DNA of 64,000 nucleotides, taken from NCBI GenBank assembly GCA_020161295.1, contig JAIUOA010000003.1:1-64000 (forward strand), written 5' to 3'. The translations under genes and the position numbers were made by a program. This document shows, one piece after another, positions 1 to 8,437 of the stretch (the stretch's first letter is position 1; every line of letters begins with the position of its first letter). The stretch is from Bacillota bacterium. GTDB taxonomy: Bacteria > Bacillota > Clostridia > Peptostreptococcales > Acidaminobacteraceae. The notes under the pieces are model-generated. The model saw nothing but the letters and a program-made list of their open reading frames with translations. It was not told the DNA's origin and ran no database searches.

Positions 1-97
1 TTGGCAGGATAATGGTTTGTGGTGAATCAATTATACTTCAAAAAAGGGGGGTCACTATATTTTTTTTGTGAAACCTCGAAAAACAAAGGTTGTAAGG

Positions 98-116
98 CTA
101 AACTGAGTAAGTTTAG
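98..116. promoter_or_regulatory. 7-bp inverted repeat upstream of the oxidoreductase gene
   Basis: CTAAACT and AGTTTAG face each other across a 5-bp spacer, 34 bp before the start codon at 150. The position suits a repressor operator or a short leader hairpin. No regulator gene lies beside it in the window, so its role is inferred only. Nothing else is recognisable in bases 1-97. Confidence 0.35.
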
Positions 117-149
117 TTGACAATACGTTACTATTTACAGGAGGTGCCT

Positions 150-1130
150 ATGAAAGCCATCATTCAAACCCATTATGGTTCCGCTGAATCCCTTAAAATT
201 ACACAGATCGATACTCCCACTCCCAAACCTGATGAAATCCAGATAAAGGTCATGGCCACCTCTTTAAATGCCCCAGACTGGCGGTTATTAAGGGGTAAGC
301 CCTTCATGGTCAGACTCTCCTCTGGTCTCTTTAAGCCGAAGCATCTCGTTAAAGGAACGGATGCGGCCGGTATCGTCACCGCTATAGGTGGTAACGTAAA
401 AACCTTCAAGGTGGGAGATGAGGTCTACGCCGATCTGGCGGACAGTGGTTTCGGCGCTTTTGCGGATTATGTCTGTATCGATGAAAAACTGGCAGCTTTA
501 AAGCCGAAAACCCTTTCCTTTTTAGAAGCCGCTTCCCTTCCCCTCACTGCGATCACCGCATTACAAGCCGTGCGTGATAAGGCGAAGGTAAAAGCAGGCG
601 ACCGCGTGCTGATCGTCGGGGCTTCAGGTGGCGTCGGGAGCTATGCCATCCAGCACTGTAAACGCTACGGGGCCCATGTCACTGCTGTGGTGAGCACAGG
701 AAGAATCGCACAGGCAACTGCACTGGGTGCAGATGCCACCATCGACTATACGCGCACACCTCTGGATCAGGTGTCCGAGAAGTATGATATCGTGCTCACC
801 ATCAACGGCTTCTACCCGCTTGAAACCTATAAAAAACTGCTCACCAGCACAGGGCACCTCGTGCTCGTCAGCAGCGGCAAAATGTCTCAAATCCTCACCA
901 TCACCGCTTTTGGCCCGCTGCTCTCTAAAAAAGGCGGCCAAACCTACTCGGGCTTCTTAGCCAGACCCAGTGGCGCGGACCTCGCCCACCTCAGCGCACT
1001 CATCGATGATGGTCACTTTATGCCTGTCATCGAGCGCGAAATCGCCTTTGAAGACATCCCCAAATGGATAGGCGAGCTGGAAAAGGGACATGTGGGCGGT
1101 AAAATCGTGGCCTGGGTGAATCAAAACTAA
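150..1130 (+). CDS. Zinc-independent MDR alcohol dehydrogenase / quinone oxidoreductase-like protein
   Basis: This is a 326-residue medium-chain dehydrogenase/reductase. The N-terminal GroES-like domain carries GTDAAGIV and KVGDEVY. The nucleotide-binding domain holds the Rossmann motif GASGGVGSYAIQ near residue 160. The cysteine/histidine zinc ligands of classical alcohol dehydrogenases are not evident, which fits the quinone oxidoreductase branch that uses NAD(P)H on quinones, enones or aldehydes. I chose ATG 150 because GGAGGTG lies just before it; an upstream TTG at 117 has no ribosome site. It converges with the YibE/F pseudogene only 13 bp away. The substrate cannot be read from sequence. 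Confidence 0.85.
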   Translation: MKAIIQTHYGSAESLKITQIDTPTPKPDEIQIKVMATSLNAPDWRLLRGKPFMVRLSSGLFKPKHLVKGTDAAGIVTAIGGNVKTFKVGDEVYADLADSGFGAFADYVCIDEKLAALKPKTLSFLEAASLPLTAITALQAVRDKAKVKAGDRVLIVGASGGVGSYAIQHCKRYGAHVTAVVSTGRIAQATALGADATIDYTRTPLDQVSEKYDIVLTINGFYPLETYKKLLTSTGHLVLVSSGKMSQILTITAFGPLLSKKGGQTYSGFLARPSGADLAHLSALIDDGHFMPVIEREIAFEDIPKWIGELEKGHVGGKIVAWVNQN

Positions 1131-1143
1131 CTAAATAAGACGA

Positions 1144-2262
1144 TTACTCTGTTTTTTTGGCTAGTAAGTACCCACTGGTCAATGCCGTGAAAGGGGCTAC
1201 GGTTATCAGCCCTAAACTCCCCACAAGGGTGTGTAAGATTTCAGATGAGACGTATTTCAGATTGATGATGTTGATGAGCGGCGTTCCCTGTGCCATAAAG
1301 ACCATCAGCAGTGAAATGAAGCCCCCTGAGTACGCTAAAAGCAAAGTCGTGGTCATCGTGCCCATGACCGCGCGCCCAACATTGGCACCCGAACGAATCG
1401 CTTGTAATCGCGTGGTTTCTGGTGCCATTTTTACGACTTCATCCACTGAGGCCGTGATATCCACCGCCACGTCCATCATAGCACCTGAGCAAGCGATAAA
1501 GATCGACGCTGTGAAAATGTCCGTAAGATTCAAGTGAGAGAATCCCGAATAGAGTAGGCTTTCGGAAAAGGGCATGACTGCACCGTGGATTTTGAAGGCA
1601 TCCACTAACAGAATTGATAAAAGCGCTGTAAGAAGGGTTCCTAATGATGACCCTAACATGGCCGAAATGCCGCGTTTATTAAATCCATAGACCAGAGAGA
1701 TGATGCCCACAGTAAGGCCAATCGTAATAAAGACCCCTACTACGATAGGGTTTATGCCCATTAAAAAAAGAGGGATTAATACTTTCCAAATAACCAATAC
1801 TGTGAAGATGAATGAAAGCAGCGACCGAAGTCCCATAGCACCTGCAAATGCAACTAGTATCAGCACAAATGCCAAAGAGACGATGACAATCCAGCCCAGT
1901 CGATAATGGTCCACTAGATTAACAAAGGTGATGCCTTCGCTGGTAAAGTCGATGACTGCTAGTGCACGGTCACCTACCGCATAAACCTTATCGTTTTCGA
2001 GACTACCCATCAAATGATTTACTGCCTGGACTTTTTCGCCTTTAAATGATCCCTTTTCGACCTCTACAAGTCAGGTCTGCTCACCCTGCTGAATCATCCC
2101 GGTAATTTTAATACTGCTTTCGTCAGTCTTTATGATCTTTACCGGTACGCGTTCCGTATTAGGATAGATTTTCGGATTAAAAGTTGATGGTAAGAATAGC
2201 ATGAAGATGGTCAGCGCCAGCATCAATAGTGTCGGTTTCCATGAGAATCGATATTCTATCAT
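1144..2262 (-). pseudogene. YibE/F family membrane protein interrupted by an in-frame TGA
   Basis: The reading frame starts at ATG 2262 behind AGGAGC, encodes one N-terminal membrane helix and a short soluble part ending GEQT, then meets TGA at 2071-2073. The same frame continues at once with LVEVEKGSFKGEKVQAVNHL, exactly the segment that follows GEQ in YibE/F proteins, and runs on through about seven more membrane helices to 1144. There is no frameshift; one base change would restore a protein of about 372 residues. Family members are multi-pass membrane proteins without a firm function. Either this is a recent nonsense mutation or a sequencing error. Internal restart at TTG 2013 is possible but would lose the first helix. 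Confidence 0.8.
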
Positions 2263-2280
2263 TTTCGCTCCTATGCCGTT

Positions 2281-2312
2281 TAAAAAAGAGCTGTCTTAGT
2301 GGACAGCTCTTT
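2281..2312 (-). terminator. Rho-independent terminator after alkaline phosphatase
   Basis: An 11-bp stem AAAGAGCTGTC / GACAGCTCTTT with a 6-base loop is followed on the minus strand by a run of Ts. It sits 18 bp after the phosphatase stop and separates it from the YibE/F gene. Confidence 0.85.
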
Positions 2313-2329
2313 CCATGTGACGGTCTTAA

Positions 2330-3841
2330 TTATTCAACTTTCGTCAAAGCCTTTAGTTTCACATAAATATCGGTGTTATCATATGAACCACTAAAGATTT
2401 GAGAGCCCAGACCTCTTGCAAATACAGCCGCTGGAATACCCGTGTGCGAGTATGAAGTCCAACCGATGCCCGATTTGTTGTTAAGCAAATGTGTCACGGC
2501 CATTGAAAGCGGTTCATATGAGCCATACATCAATTTATCAGCCTCACTTAATTTTCGGTTAGAAGCTGGAATCATACTAAGTTCAAAAGCAGCCTTAAGC
2601 TGTGTGATTTCGTAATCTGTTAATACCATATTTTTATAGGTCGTCTTAGCACTCTTTTCCTTAGTGACCAGTCCGAAATACTTCTCGATATCAAGCAATG
2701 CTGTTTCGAAATTGACTGGATTTGCTCTATACCCTTCGATTACTTCGTCATAGGCTTCGTACGAAAGGGTTTGCTCGCTGAGTTGTGGGAGGTAAGTGCT
2801 GTATTGTGTACCAGCAAATCCAATGCTCATTCCACCTGTTTCATGGTCTCCAGTGACGATAATTAAAGTATCATTAGGATATTTATTATAGAATTTAACA
2901 GCTTCCGCTACTGCATTATCGAAGGCAATGGTATCCTTAATCGCTGCCATGGCATCATTTGCATGACATGCCCAGTCGATTTTTCCACCTTCAACCATCA
3001 TAAAAAATCCAGTGTTGTTGTATAATACATCGATTCCCTTTTTAGTAAAATCGGCTAATGAAAGCTCGCCTGTTTTACGATCCACTTCGTAAGGTAATGC
3101 ACCTTCTACAGTCACGGGGCTTATAGCGATGACTTTATCTGATGCAGCAGAAAGGCTTAATATTTCTTCTTTGGAATCTGCAATGCTGTATCCATTGTTC
3201 TCTGCGAGGCTATATAAACTTGGTTGTTTCATATCCTTTCCGGTTGCTAATAAGAAATCACCGCCACCGAAGTAATCAAATTCACTTTTAGCGAGCTCAA
3301 CCCCAATCTCATAGTAGTTGTTTCTCGAAGGCTGGTGTGCATAAAAAGCTGCTGGCGTTGCATGATTGATGGGCACTGAGGAAACTACCCCTATTTTGTA
3401 TCCTAATTGCTCTTTTAATTTTTCAGCGATCGTCTCATATGAAACGCGCTTGGATTCATCCATGTTGATGACGCCGCTTAACGTCTTATAACCCGTAGAA
3501 ATCGATGTTGCTGTAGATGCTGAATCTGGACAGAATGAAGAAGAGTCAAAAGTCGTTGCGCTACCTGATACAGGAAAATCCATGAAATTCAAATTATCAG
3601 ATACCACACGATTACTTTCTGTCCTTACTGCGCCTAGGTAGTCGCTAGCCGCTGTAAACTGAGGATACGTCATTCCATCTCCGATAAATAAAAAGATGTA
3701 TTTAGGTGTTTTTCCGTTCCATGTGCTGTTGTTAGCATCAGCAAAATCAACGTTCTTCCACTGGCTTACATAGGCTGTCCCACTGAGAACCATAGCTGTC
3801 GCCATAACCAATGCCATCGTTCGCTTTAACCATAACTTCAT
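2330..3841 (-). CDS. Secreted alkaline phosphatase
   Basis: This 503-residue alkaline phosphatase of the PhoA superfamily releases inorganic phosphate from phosphomonoesters outside the membrane. A signal peptide occupies about residues 1-24. Metal-binding LFIGDGM lies near residue 54, the nucleophilic serine in PDSASTATSISTG near 107, and the metal ligands in EGGKIDW, HANDA and DHETGG follow in the usual order. I placed the start at ATG 3841, behind GGAGGGG, because the longer frame to 3895 has no ribosome site and would bury the signal peptide. A PhoP-like box overlaps the promoter, so induction by phosphate starvation is likely. It has its own terminator, so it is probably monocistronic. 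Confidence 0.92.
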   Translation of the reverse strand: MKLWLKRTMALVMATAMVLSGTAYVSQWKNVDFADANNSTWNGKTPKYIFLFIGDGMTYPQFTAASDYLGAVRTESNRVVSDNLNFMDFPVSGSATTFDSSSFCPDSASTATSISTGYKTLSGVINMDESKRVSYETIAEKLKEQLGYKIGVVSSVPINHATPAAFYAHQPSRNNYYEIGVELAKSEFDYFGGGDFLLATGKDMKQPSLYSLAENNGYSIADSKEEILSLSAASDKVIAISPVTVEGALPYEVDRKTGELSLADFTKKGIDVLYNNTGFFMMVEGGKIDWACHANDAMAAIKDTIAFDNAVAEAVKFYNKYPNDTLIIVTGDHETGGMSIGFAGTQYSTYLPQLSEQTLSYEAYDEVIEGYRANPVNFETALLDIEKYFGLVTKEKSAKTTYKNMVLTDYEITQLKAAFELSMIPASNRKLSEADKLMYGSYEPLSMAVTHLLNNKSGIGWTSYSHTGIPAAVFARGLGSQIFSGSYDNTDIYVKLKALTKVE

Positions 3842-3895
3842 TGATGTGCCCCTCCAATTATTTAATATTTGCAACAATTCAATAATAATCGACAT

Positions 3896-3946
3896 ATATT
3901 ATGAACGTAGCAAGAGTTCGTTAAAGATTTGTTATTGTGTTGTAAA
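3896..3946 (-). promoter_or_regulatory. Promoter with three 11-bp-spaced PhoP-like repeats
   Basis: On the minus strand the hexamers TTTACA, ATAACA and TTAACG begin exactly 11 bp apart (3946, 3935, 3924). Bacillus PhoP sites are TT(A/T/C)ACA repeats at that spacing. The third copy doubles as a weak -35, followed after 17 bp by a -10 TAATAT (3901-3896). A weak -35 overlapped by the activator site is typical of promoters that need an OmpR/PhoB-family activator. Confidence 0.6.
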
Positions 3947-3962
3947 GTGCGAATTTATCTAT

Positions 3963-3997
3963 AAAAAAAACTCTCATCAAATGAAGACGAGAGTTTA
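3963..3997 (-). terminator. Rho-independent terminator after the LPXTG protein
   Basis: On the minus strand an 8-bp stem AAACTCTC / GAGAGTTT with a 13-base loop runs into eight Ts, 26 bp after the stop codon at 4023. Confidence 0.85.
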
Positions 3998-4022
3998 GTA
4001 ATACGTGTGTAAATCGATTATC

Positions 4023-5741
4023 CTATTTTCTGTTTTTTCTTAATAAAACACCTGCTGCCGTAATAATGCTACCAATCCCATAGAATAATTCTGGAGACGC
4101 TTGTCCTGTTTTTGGAAGTGCATCACCTAAAGGAACAACTTCATCAATTATGACGCCTTGCTCTTCGACGATGGTGGTTTCGGTAGTCAGTTCTTCTGAA
4201 GAAGTCGCTTCTGTAGTTGGCGCTTCTGTGACAGCCGAAAGTGCATTATCTTCATCTTCTATTACTTCAATATTATCATCCGCATAAACGTAAGTGATCG
4301 TGATTGGCGCTGAAGTAAAGCTGCCTGATGCATTTGATGGTACTTCAGTTAAGCTGTAACCGTCAAATGTTCTAACTGAAGTGGCATAGTTTGTTCCCAC
4401 AGTGCCATTAAACGTAAAACCAGGTGCTAATTCATTGCCTTCGGTAGTTATATGGTTTACAGTAACTGTTCCCTGTGGTCCTTGTGGTTCAGTTGGAATT
4501 ACAGGTGGTTCAGTTGGATTAACAGGTGGCTCAGTTGGATTAACGGGTGGCTCAGTAGTTTTTTCAGTATAATGTGCGATGAGTGTGATATCCTCATTAA
4601 CGGGTGTTGTGAATACATACTCAACACCATTAAGCGTCCAGTAATCAAACTCAAACCCTTCTTTTGATGGATCTGCAGGCTCTGTAGCAGTCAGCCCTTT
4701 ATTAAAGGTTTGATTTGCTGGGGCTGTACTTCCACCGTTTGTATCAAATGTTACCGTAACTTGTGGTGTCGGTTCCGGATCTGTTGGACCTTCCTCTGTA
4801 TAATGTGCGATGAGTGTGATATCCTCATTAACGGGTGTTGTGAATACATACTCAATACCATTAAGTGTCCAGTAATCAAATTCAAACCCTTCTTTTGTAG
4901 GATCTGCAGGCTCTGTTGCAGTCAGCCCTTTATCAAAGGTTTGATTTGCTGGGGCTGTACTTCCACCGTTTGTATCAAATGTTACTGTAACTTGTGGTGT
5001 CGGTTCCGGAATAGGTGTATAATGCGCTACGAGCGTGATATCACTTTTTACCGGTGTAGCAAATTCATACTCCTCATCATTTAAAGTCCAGTAATCAAAC
5101 TTAAACCCTTCTTTTTGGGGATCTTCTAATGGTTTTAATGCTGTTCCACCATGCGCAAACACTTGATCGTTTGGATCTGGACTGCCACCGGTTGGATCAA
5201 AAGTAACCTTTACCAATTTAGTGATAATAACGAATATCGGTTGAATTGTGCTCCCAGCGTTAGCATAGAATACGACTTTATTATAGTTTCCATTAGGAAG
5301 TGAAGGAAAGTCAGCATCGACTTTACCTGAAAAATTATTAGTCCATATAGTACTCGCATAAGTATCTGTAATGACATAATCATTCACATGTAAAATTTTC
5401 CAAGCCACTTGCTGCCTTTGCTCATGTGTTAAGCCTAAATCGGTATTAAAAAGATAATTCATCGTGCGCATATGAGGGCCGTCATATAAACCATGCGTTA
5501 CGTTGCTATAATTCTGGTTTGCATTAATCGTTATCGACTTATTTCCGCAATAGGCCGTATACGTTCCATTTGCATAAGGCGCAGGCAGATTAGTGACTTC
5601 TGCTGTCATAACATAGATTCCACTCGCATGCACTTTTAGTGTTCCCGTCGTCGTTTCCGCAAAGTTAACAAACGGTATGCTACCTGCTATGATAATTGCT
5701 ACGAGAAAAATGGATAATACTCTTTTTAGTGCCTTTTTCAT
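4023..5741 (-). CDS. LPXTG-anchored surface protein with thioester-like domain, InlB repeats and MucBP domain
   Basis: This 572-residue surface protein has, in order, a signal peptide (about 1-28), a domain of about 150 residues, three InlB-type B repeats (about 185-395), a Pro/Thr linker built on PTEPPVN, a MucBP-like domain, a Thr/Glu-rich stalk and a sortase signal LPKTG at 542 followed by a hydrophobic stretch and a basic tail. The first domain has TAYCG and, downstream, QQVAW, resembling the Cys-Gln pair that forms the intramolecular thioester of streptococcal TQXA adhesins, though the second motif is not exact. It probably binds host or particle surfaces. GGAGAA precedes ATG 5741. A c-di-GMP-I riboswitch in the leader implies control by the motile/sessile switch. 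No sortase gene is in the window. Confidence 0.85.
   Translation of the reverse strand: MKKALKRVLSIFLVAIIIAGSIPFVNFAETTTGTLKVHASGIYVMTAEVTNLPAPYANGTYTAYCGNKSITINANQNYSNVTHGLYDGPHMRTMNYLFNTDLGLTHEQRQQVAWKILHVNDYVITDTYASTIWTNNFSGKVDADFPSLPNGNYNKVVFYANAGSTIQPIFVIITKLVKVTFDPTGGSPDPNDQVFAHGGTALKPLEDPQKEGFKFDYWTLNDEEYEFATPVKSDITLVAHYTPIPEPTPQVTVTFDTNGGSTAPANQTFDKGLTATEPADPTKEGFEFDYWTLNGIEYVFTTPVNEDITLIAHYTEEGPTDPEPTPQVTVTFDTNGGSTAPANQTFNKGLTATEPADPSKEGFEFDYWTLNGVEYVFTTPVNEDITLIAHYTEKTTEPPVNPTEPPVNPTEPPVIPTEPQGPQGTVTVNHITTEGNELAPGFTFNGTVGTNYATSVRTFDGYSLTEVPSNASGSFTSAPITITYVYADDNIEVIEDEDNALSAVTEAPTTEATSSEELTTETTIVEEQGVIIDEVVPLGDALPKTGQASPELFYGIGSIITAAGVLLRKNRK
4567..5010 (-). repeat. Two 213-bp near-identical direct repeats encoding InlB repeats
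   Basis: Bases 4567-4779 and 4798-5010 match almost base for base at a period of 231 bp (77 codons). A third, more diverged copy lies upstream in the gene (about 5022-5210). The similarity at silent positions points to recent duplication or gene conversion inside the adhesin gene, so repeat number may vary between strains. Confidence 0.85.
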
Positions 5742-5797
5742 TATTAGTTCTCCTTTGCCAAATTAGTAGTAACTTTGGCAGTCGGACGGCCTTGGTT

Positions 5798-5885
5798 GAA
5801 CTGCCACCTAGTAAACATAGCCACAACTTTAGACTCCTGACTTTGCGTCCTCAGCTTTCGCTGAGTTTGCCCTTACTAAAAGTTC
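5798..5885 (-). promoter_or_regulatory. Cyclic di-GMP-I (GEMM) riboswitch
   Basis: Read on the minus strand, the leader holds the GEMM hallmarks: GGGCAAAC, a hairpin capped by GAAA (CAGC GAAA GCTG), then GGACGCAAAG, AGTCTAAAG and a second stem-loop. GAAC and GTTC at 5885 and 5798 can close P1. Downstream, GGCAGT in the 3' strand of the aptamer can pair with ACTGCC, competing with GCCAAA/TTTGGC that ends next to the ribosome site of the adhesin gene. That suggests control of translation initiation rather than of termination; the direction of the effect cannot be read here. Confidence 0.85.
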
Positions 5886-5904
5886 AATGGGTTGGTAATT
5901 TATA

Positions 5905-6135
5905 CTAAACGATACTCATTTTGCGAGCGTCGTCCCAACTTCTAAAGTGATTCTTTTCAAGTTGATGGCTTTGTATAGCATTTTGCATCAGCATAAACAG
6001 TTCCAGTTCACTTCTAAAATGCATTTTCTTGCCGGAATCTAGCCATTCAATAACCCCCTGCCAGCTGTGATTTTCTTGATGGTGAATGGTAATTAAAAAA
6101 TTGGATGCTTCGTGTTGGCTTGTTTTAGAGATCAT
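5905..6135 (-). CDS. Small conserved cytoplasmic protein of unknown function
   Basis: This 76-residue protein has no signal or membrane segment. It contains HSWQGVIEWLDSGKKMHFRS followed by ELELFMLMQNAI, a pattern I recognise from short clostridial proteins that often sit near surface or signalling genes. GGGAG precedes ATG 6135. It lies just upstream of the adhesin riboswitch in the same direction and may share a transcript. No function can be assigned. Confidence 0.7.
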   Translation of the reverse strand: MISKTSQHEASNFLITIHHQENHSWQGVIEWLDSGKKMHFRSELELFMLMQNAIQSHQLEKNHFRSWDDARKMSIV

Positions 6136-6288
6136 CTTAACTCCCTTCTGTTACTAATTTGTTGCTCTTAACAAACATAACATATAGTTGTGACATAATA
6201 AGAACATCTGTGTTACATCTGCGTTACAAGCGGTGAACATAATGCGTTAACCTAACATTCGTTATTTTATGTTTCCTAACTCAACCTG

Positions 6289-6317
6289 TTGAAAAACCCT
6301 TCATTTGGGTATATAGT
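6289..6317 (+). promoter_or_regulatory. Sigma-A promoter of the diguanylate cyclase gene
   Basis: TTGAAA at 6289-6294 and TATAGT at 6312-6317 are separated by 17 bp. The start codon lies 40 bp downstream. The rest of 6136-6288 holds no recognisable site. Confidence 0.65.
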
Positions 6318-6357
6318 AGACTAGCAAATGACTCAAAATTTGATTTGCGGAGGCCAT

Positions 6358-8373
6358 ATGAGCGAGACATTCGATCAACTTTATCAAAAGGGTAGACAAA
6401 TCATGGTCGGCGACCTAGAAGAGGCAGAAATACTCTTTCAGAAAGCCATGTCTCTCTCCAAAGCAAGTTCTAATGAACTGCAACAGGCAAAATGTTATGT
6501 TCAGTTCTCAAGAATTAACAGTATTCAAGGCAACTATTCTCACGCCATAATCGCAGCTCAAAAGGGTCTAGACATCGCTGAGTCAAACCAGGCTTATGAC
6601 ACGATGTTTAGTGCTTATTATTCTCTCGGAAACATTTATGCGCAATTGGGCAATCTAGATCGGGGGCTTGATTATTACCAAAAGGGACTAAAATTATGTG
6701 AAACGTATTCTTTTGAACATGTTGAGAACTTTCTAAATAACATGGCAGTCATCTACTCGCGTTCTAATATGCTGGTTCATTCGTTAAATACATTGATTAA
6801 TGCCTATGACATTTCTGTCCAATCGCCTAAAAGTATCACTGGTTATATCGCTGCTAATATTGCTGACGTCTATCTTAAGCAAAATGAACCTGAACAGGCC
6901 TTCGCATATTGCTTAAAAGCAGAAGACCTTTTAAGTCAGTTTGATAAAAACCTCGATTATGAAATTCAATTAAAAAAAGTCTACGGCATTCTTTATAGAA
7001 ACAAAAAGGACTATATCCGCTCTCTAAACATGTTTAATGAAGCCATCTCAACCGCCAAACATATGAAATCAGATTATCGGCAGGCGATTCTGCTTAATGA
7101 ACTGAGCAAAGTCTACCTTGATCAAAACGATTTTTCACAAGCAATCGCCATATTGCTGAAGGCTTATGAGCTAACCCGAAAAATACAGGCAAAAGTTGAG
7201 CAACGGGATATCTCAAAAATGATTTCAGATACTTACGGCCAAATTGGTGACTTTCAACTTGCATACGACTTTTTGAAAGAGTACCATCTACTCGATACAC
7301 AGATTAGATCCAAGCGCTTAGAGGATGCGTTGATGATTCAAGCAGCAGAGTTTGAACTCTCTCAAGCTAAGAAAAATGCGGAAATGCTTCGAAATTCACT
7401 GGCTGACGTTCAGTTTATCAGCGAGATCGGCAGAATTATTACGTCTTCCCTAGACATGAATCATGTCCTTCATCAAATCAATGCACAGCTTAAACGTATC
7501 ACAGGCCTTCATGCAGTGGGTGTTTTCCTGTATCTAGAATCGGCAGAGGAACTCGAAATAAAGCTTTTTGCAGAGGACGGGATCGACAATCGAGAAATCT
7601 ATACAAAAGATAGCACAGCTTACAAACGTGCCATGACATGTATTCACGAAAAAGCAACCTTGTACTTTGAAGAACCTGACGGGCATTCCACCCGATCCAT
7701 GGTATGTTTTCCATTAATGTTTATGACTAAACCGATTGGCGTCATGACCCTAAAAAGTGCTAGTAATGATTTTTTAGGGGACCGCGAGGTTGAAATGGCT
7801 ATGGCACTCGGGTCTTATATCGCAATCGCACTGAATAACTCACAACAATCAGAAGTACTTAGAATCAAAACACAGGCACTTGAAAATCTATCACGTACGG
7901 ATGACTTGACAGGTCTTTCCAACCGCAGGTACACACTAGAGCTTTTAAGAAATGAGTTCGAAAGATTTATAAGGTCAGGCAGGTCATTTGCGGTTGCCAT
8001 CATGGACCTCGACCACTTCAAGCGCATTAACGACACCTATGGTCACCAAGCAGGTGACCAGGCCATACAATTTGCTAGCGATATTATGAACACATGCCTT
8101 CGCACATATGATGTACTTGCTAGATGGGGTGGTGAAGAATTCTTACTCCTCCTTCCTGAAACTAAAGTGGAAGACGCCTTGCAGGTGTGTGAACGCATAA
8201 GGGCAAAAATCTCATCCAGTAAAATGCCTTTTAGAAACACGTACATCGACGTTACTATTACCATAGGGCTCGCCGAAAGTGAACCTTCGCTTTCTATCGA
8301 CGATATTATATCTCATGCAGACGAGGCGCTCTATCGTGGTAAAGAAGATGGTCGAAACTGCGTTAAACGATAA
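6358..8373 (+). CDS. TPR-GAF-GGDEF diguanylate cyclase
   Basis: This 671-residue cytoplasmic protein makes cyclic di-GMP from two GTP. Tetratricopeptide repeats fill about residues 1-320 (for example AYYSLGNIYAQLGNLDRGLD), a coiled linker follows, a GAF-like sensory domain spans about 360-500, and the GGDEF domain fills the C-terminus. The active-site motif is intact as GGEEF, and RTYD five residues before it is the inhibitory I-site, so product feedback is expected. I chose ATG 6358 behind GGAGG rather than the upstream in-frame start at 6328. It is divergent from the riboswitch-controlled adhesin gene, a natural target for its product. The GAF ligand and TPR partner are unknown. Confidence 0.92.
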   Translation: MSETFDQLYQKGRQIMVGDLEEAEILFQKAMSLSKASSNELQQAKCYVQFSRINSIQGNYSHAIIAAQKGLDIAESNQAYDTMFSAYYSLGNIYAQLGNLDRGLDYYQKGLKLCETYSFEHVENFLNNMAVIYSRSNMLVHSLNTLINAYDISVQSPKSITGYIAANIADVYLKQNEPEQAFAYCLKAEDLLSQFDKNLDYEIQLKKVYGILYRNKKDYIRSLNMFNEAISTAKHMKSDYRQAILLNELSKVYLDQNDFSQAIAILLKAYELTRKIQAKVEQRDISKMISDTYGQIGDFQLAYDFLKEYHLLDTQIRSKRLEDALMIQAAEFELSQAKKNAEMLRNSLADVQFISEIGRIITSSLDMNHVLHQINAQLKRITGLHAVGVFLYLESAEELEIKLFAEDGIDNREIYTKDSTAYKRAMTCIHEKATLYFEEPDGHSTRSMVCFPLMFMTKPIGVMTLKSASNDFLGDREVEMAMALGSYIAIALNNSQQSEVLRIKTQALENLSRTDDLTGLSNRRYTLELLRNEFERFIRSGRSFAVAIMDLDHFKRINDTYGHQAGDQAIQFASDIMNTCLRTYDVLARWGGEEFLLLLPETKVEDALQVCERIRAKISSSKMPFRNTYIDVTITIGLAESEPSLSIDDIISHADEALYRGKEDGRNCVKR

Positions 8374-8437
8374 CTGAGCCTAATCGCTCAATAATGAAAT
8401 TAATGTGACAGGAAAACCCGAAAGGAAACGGCTAAAA

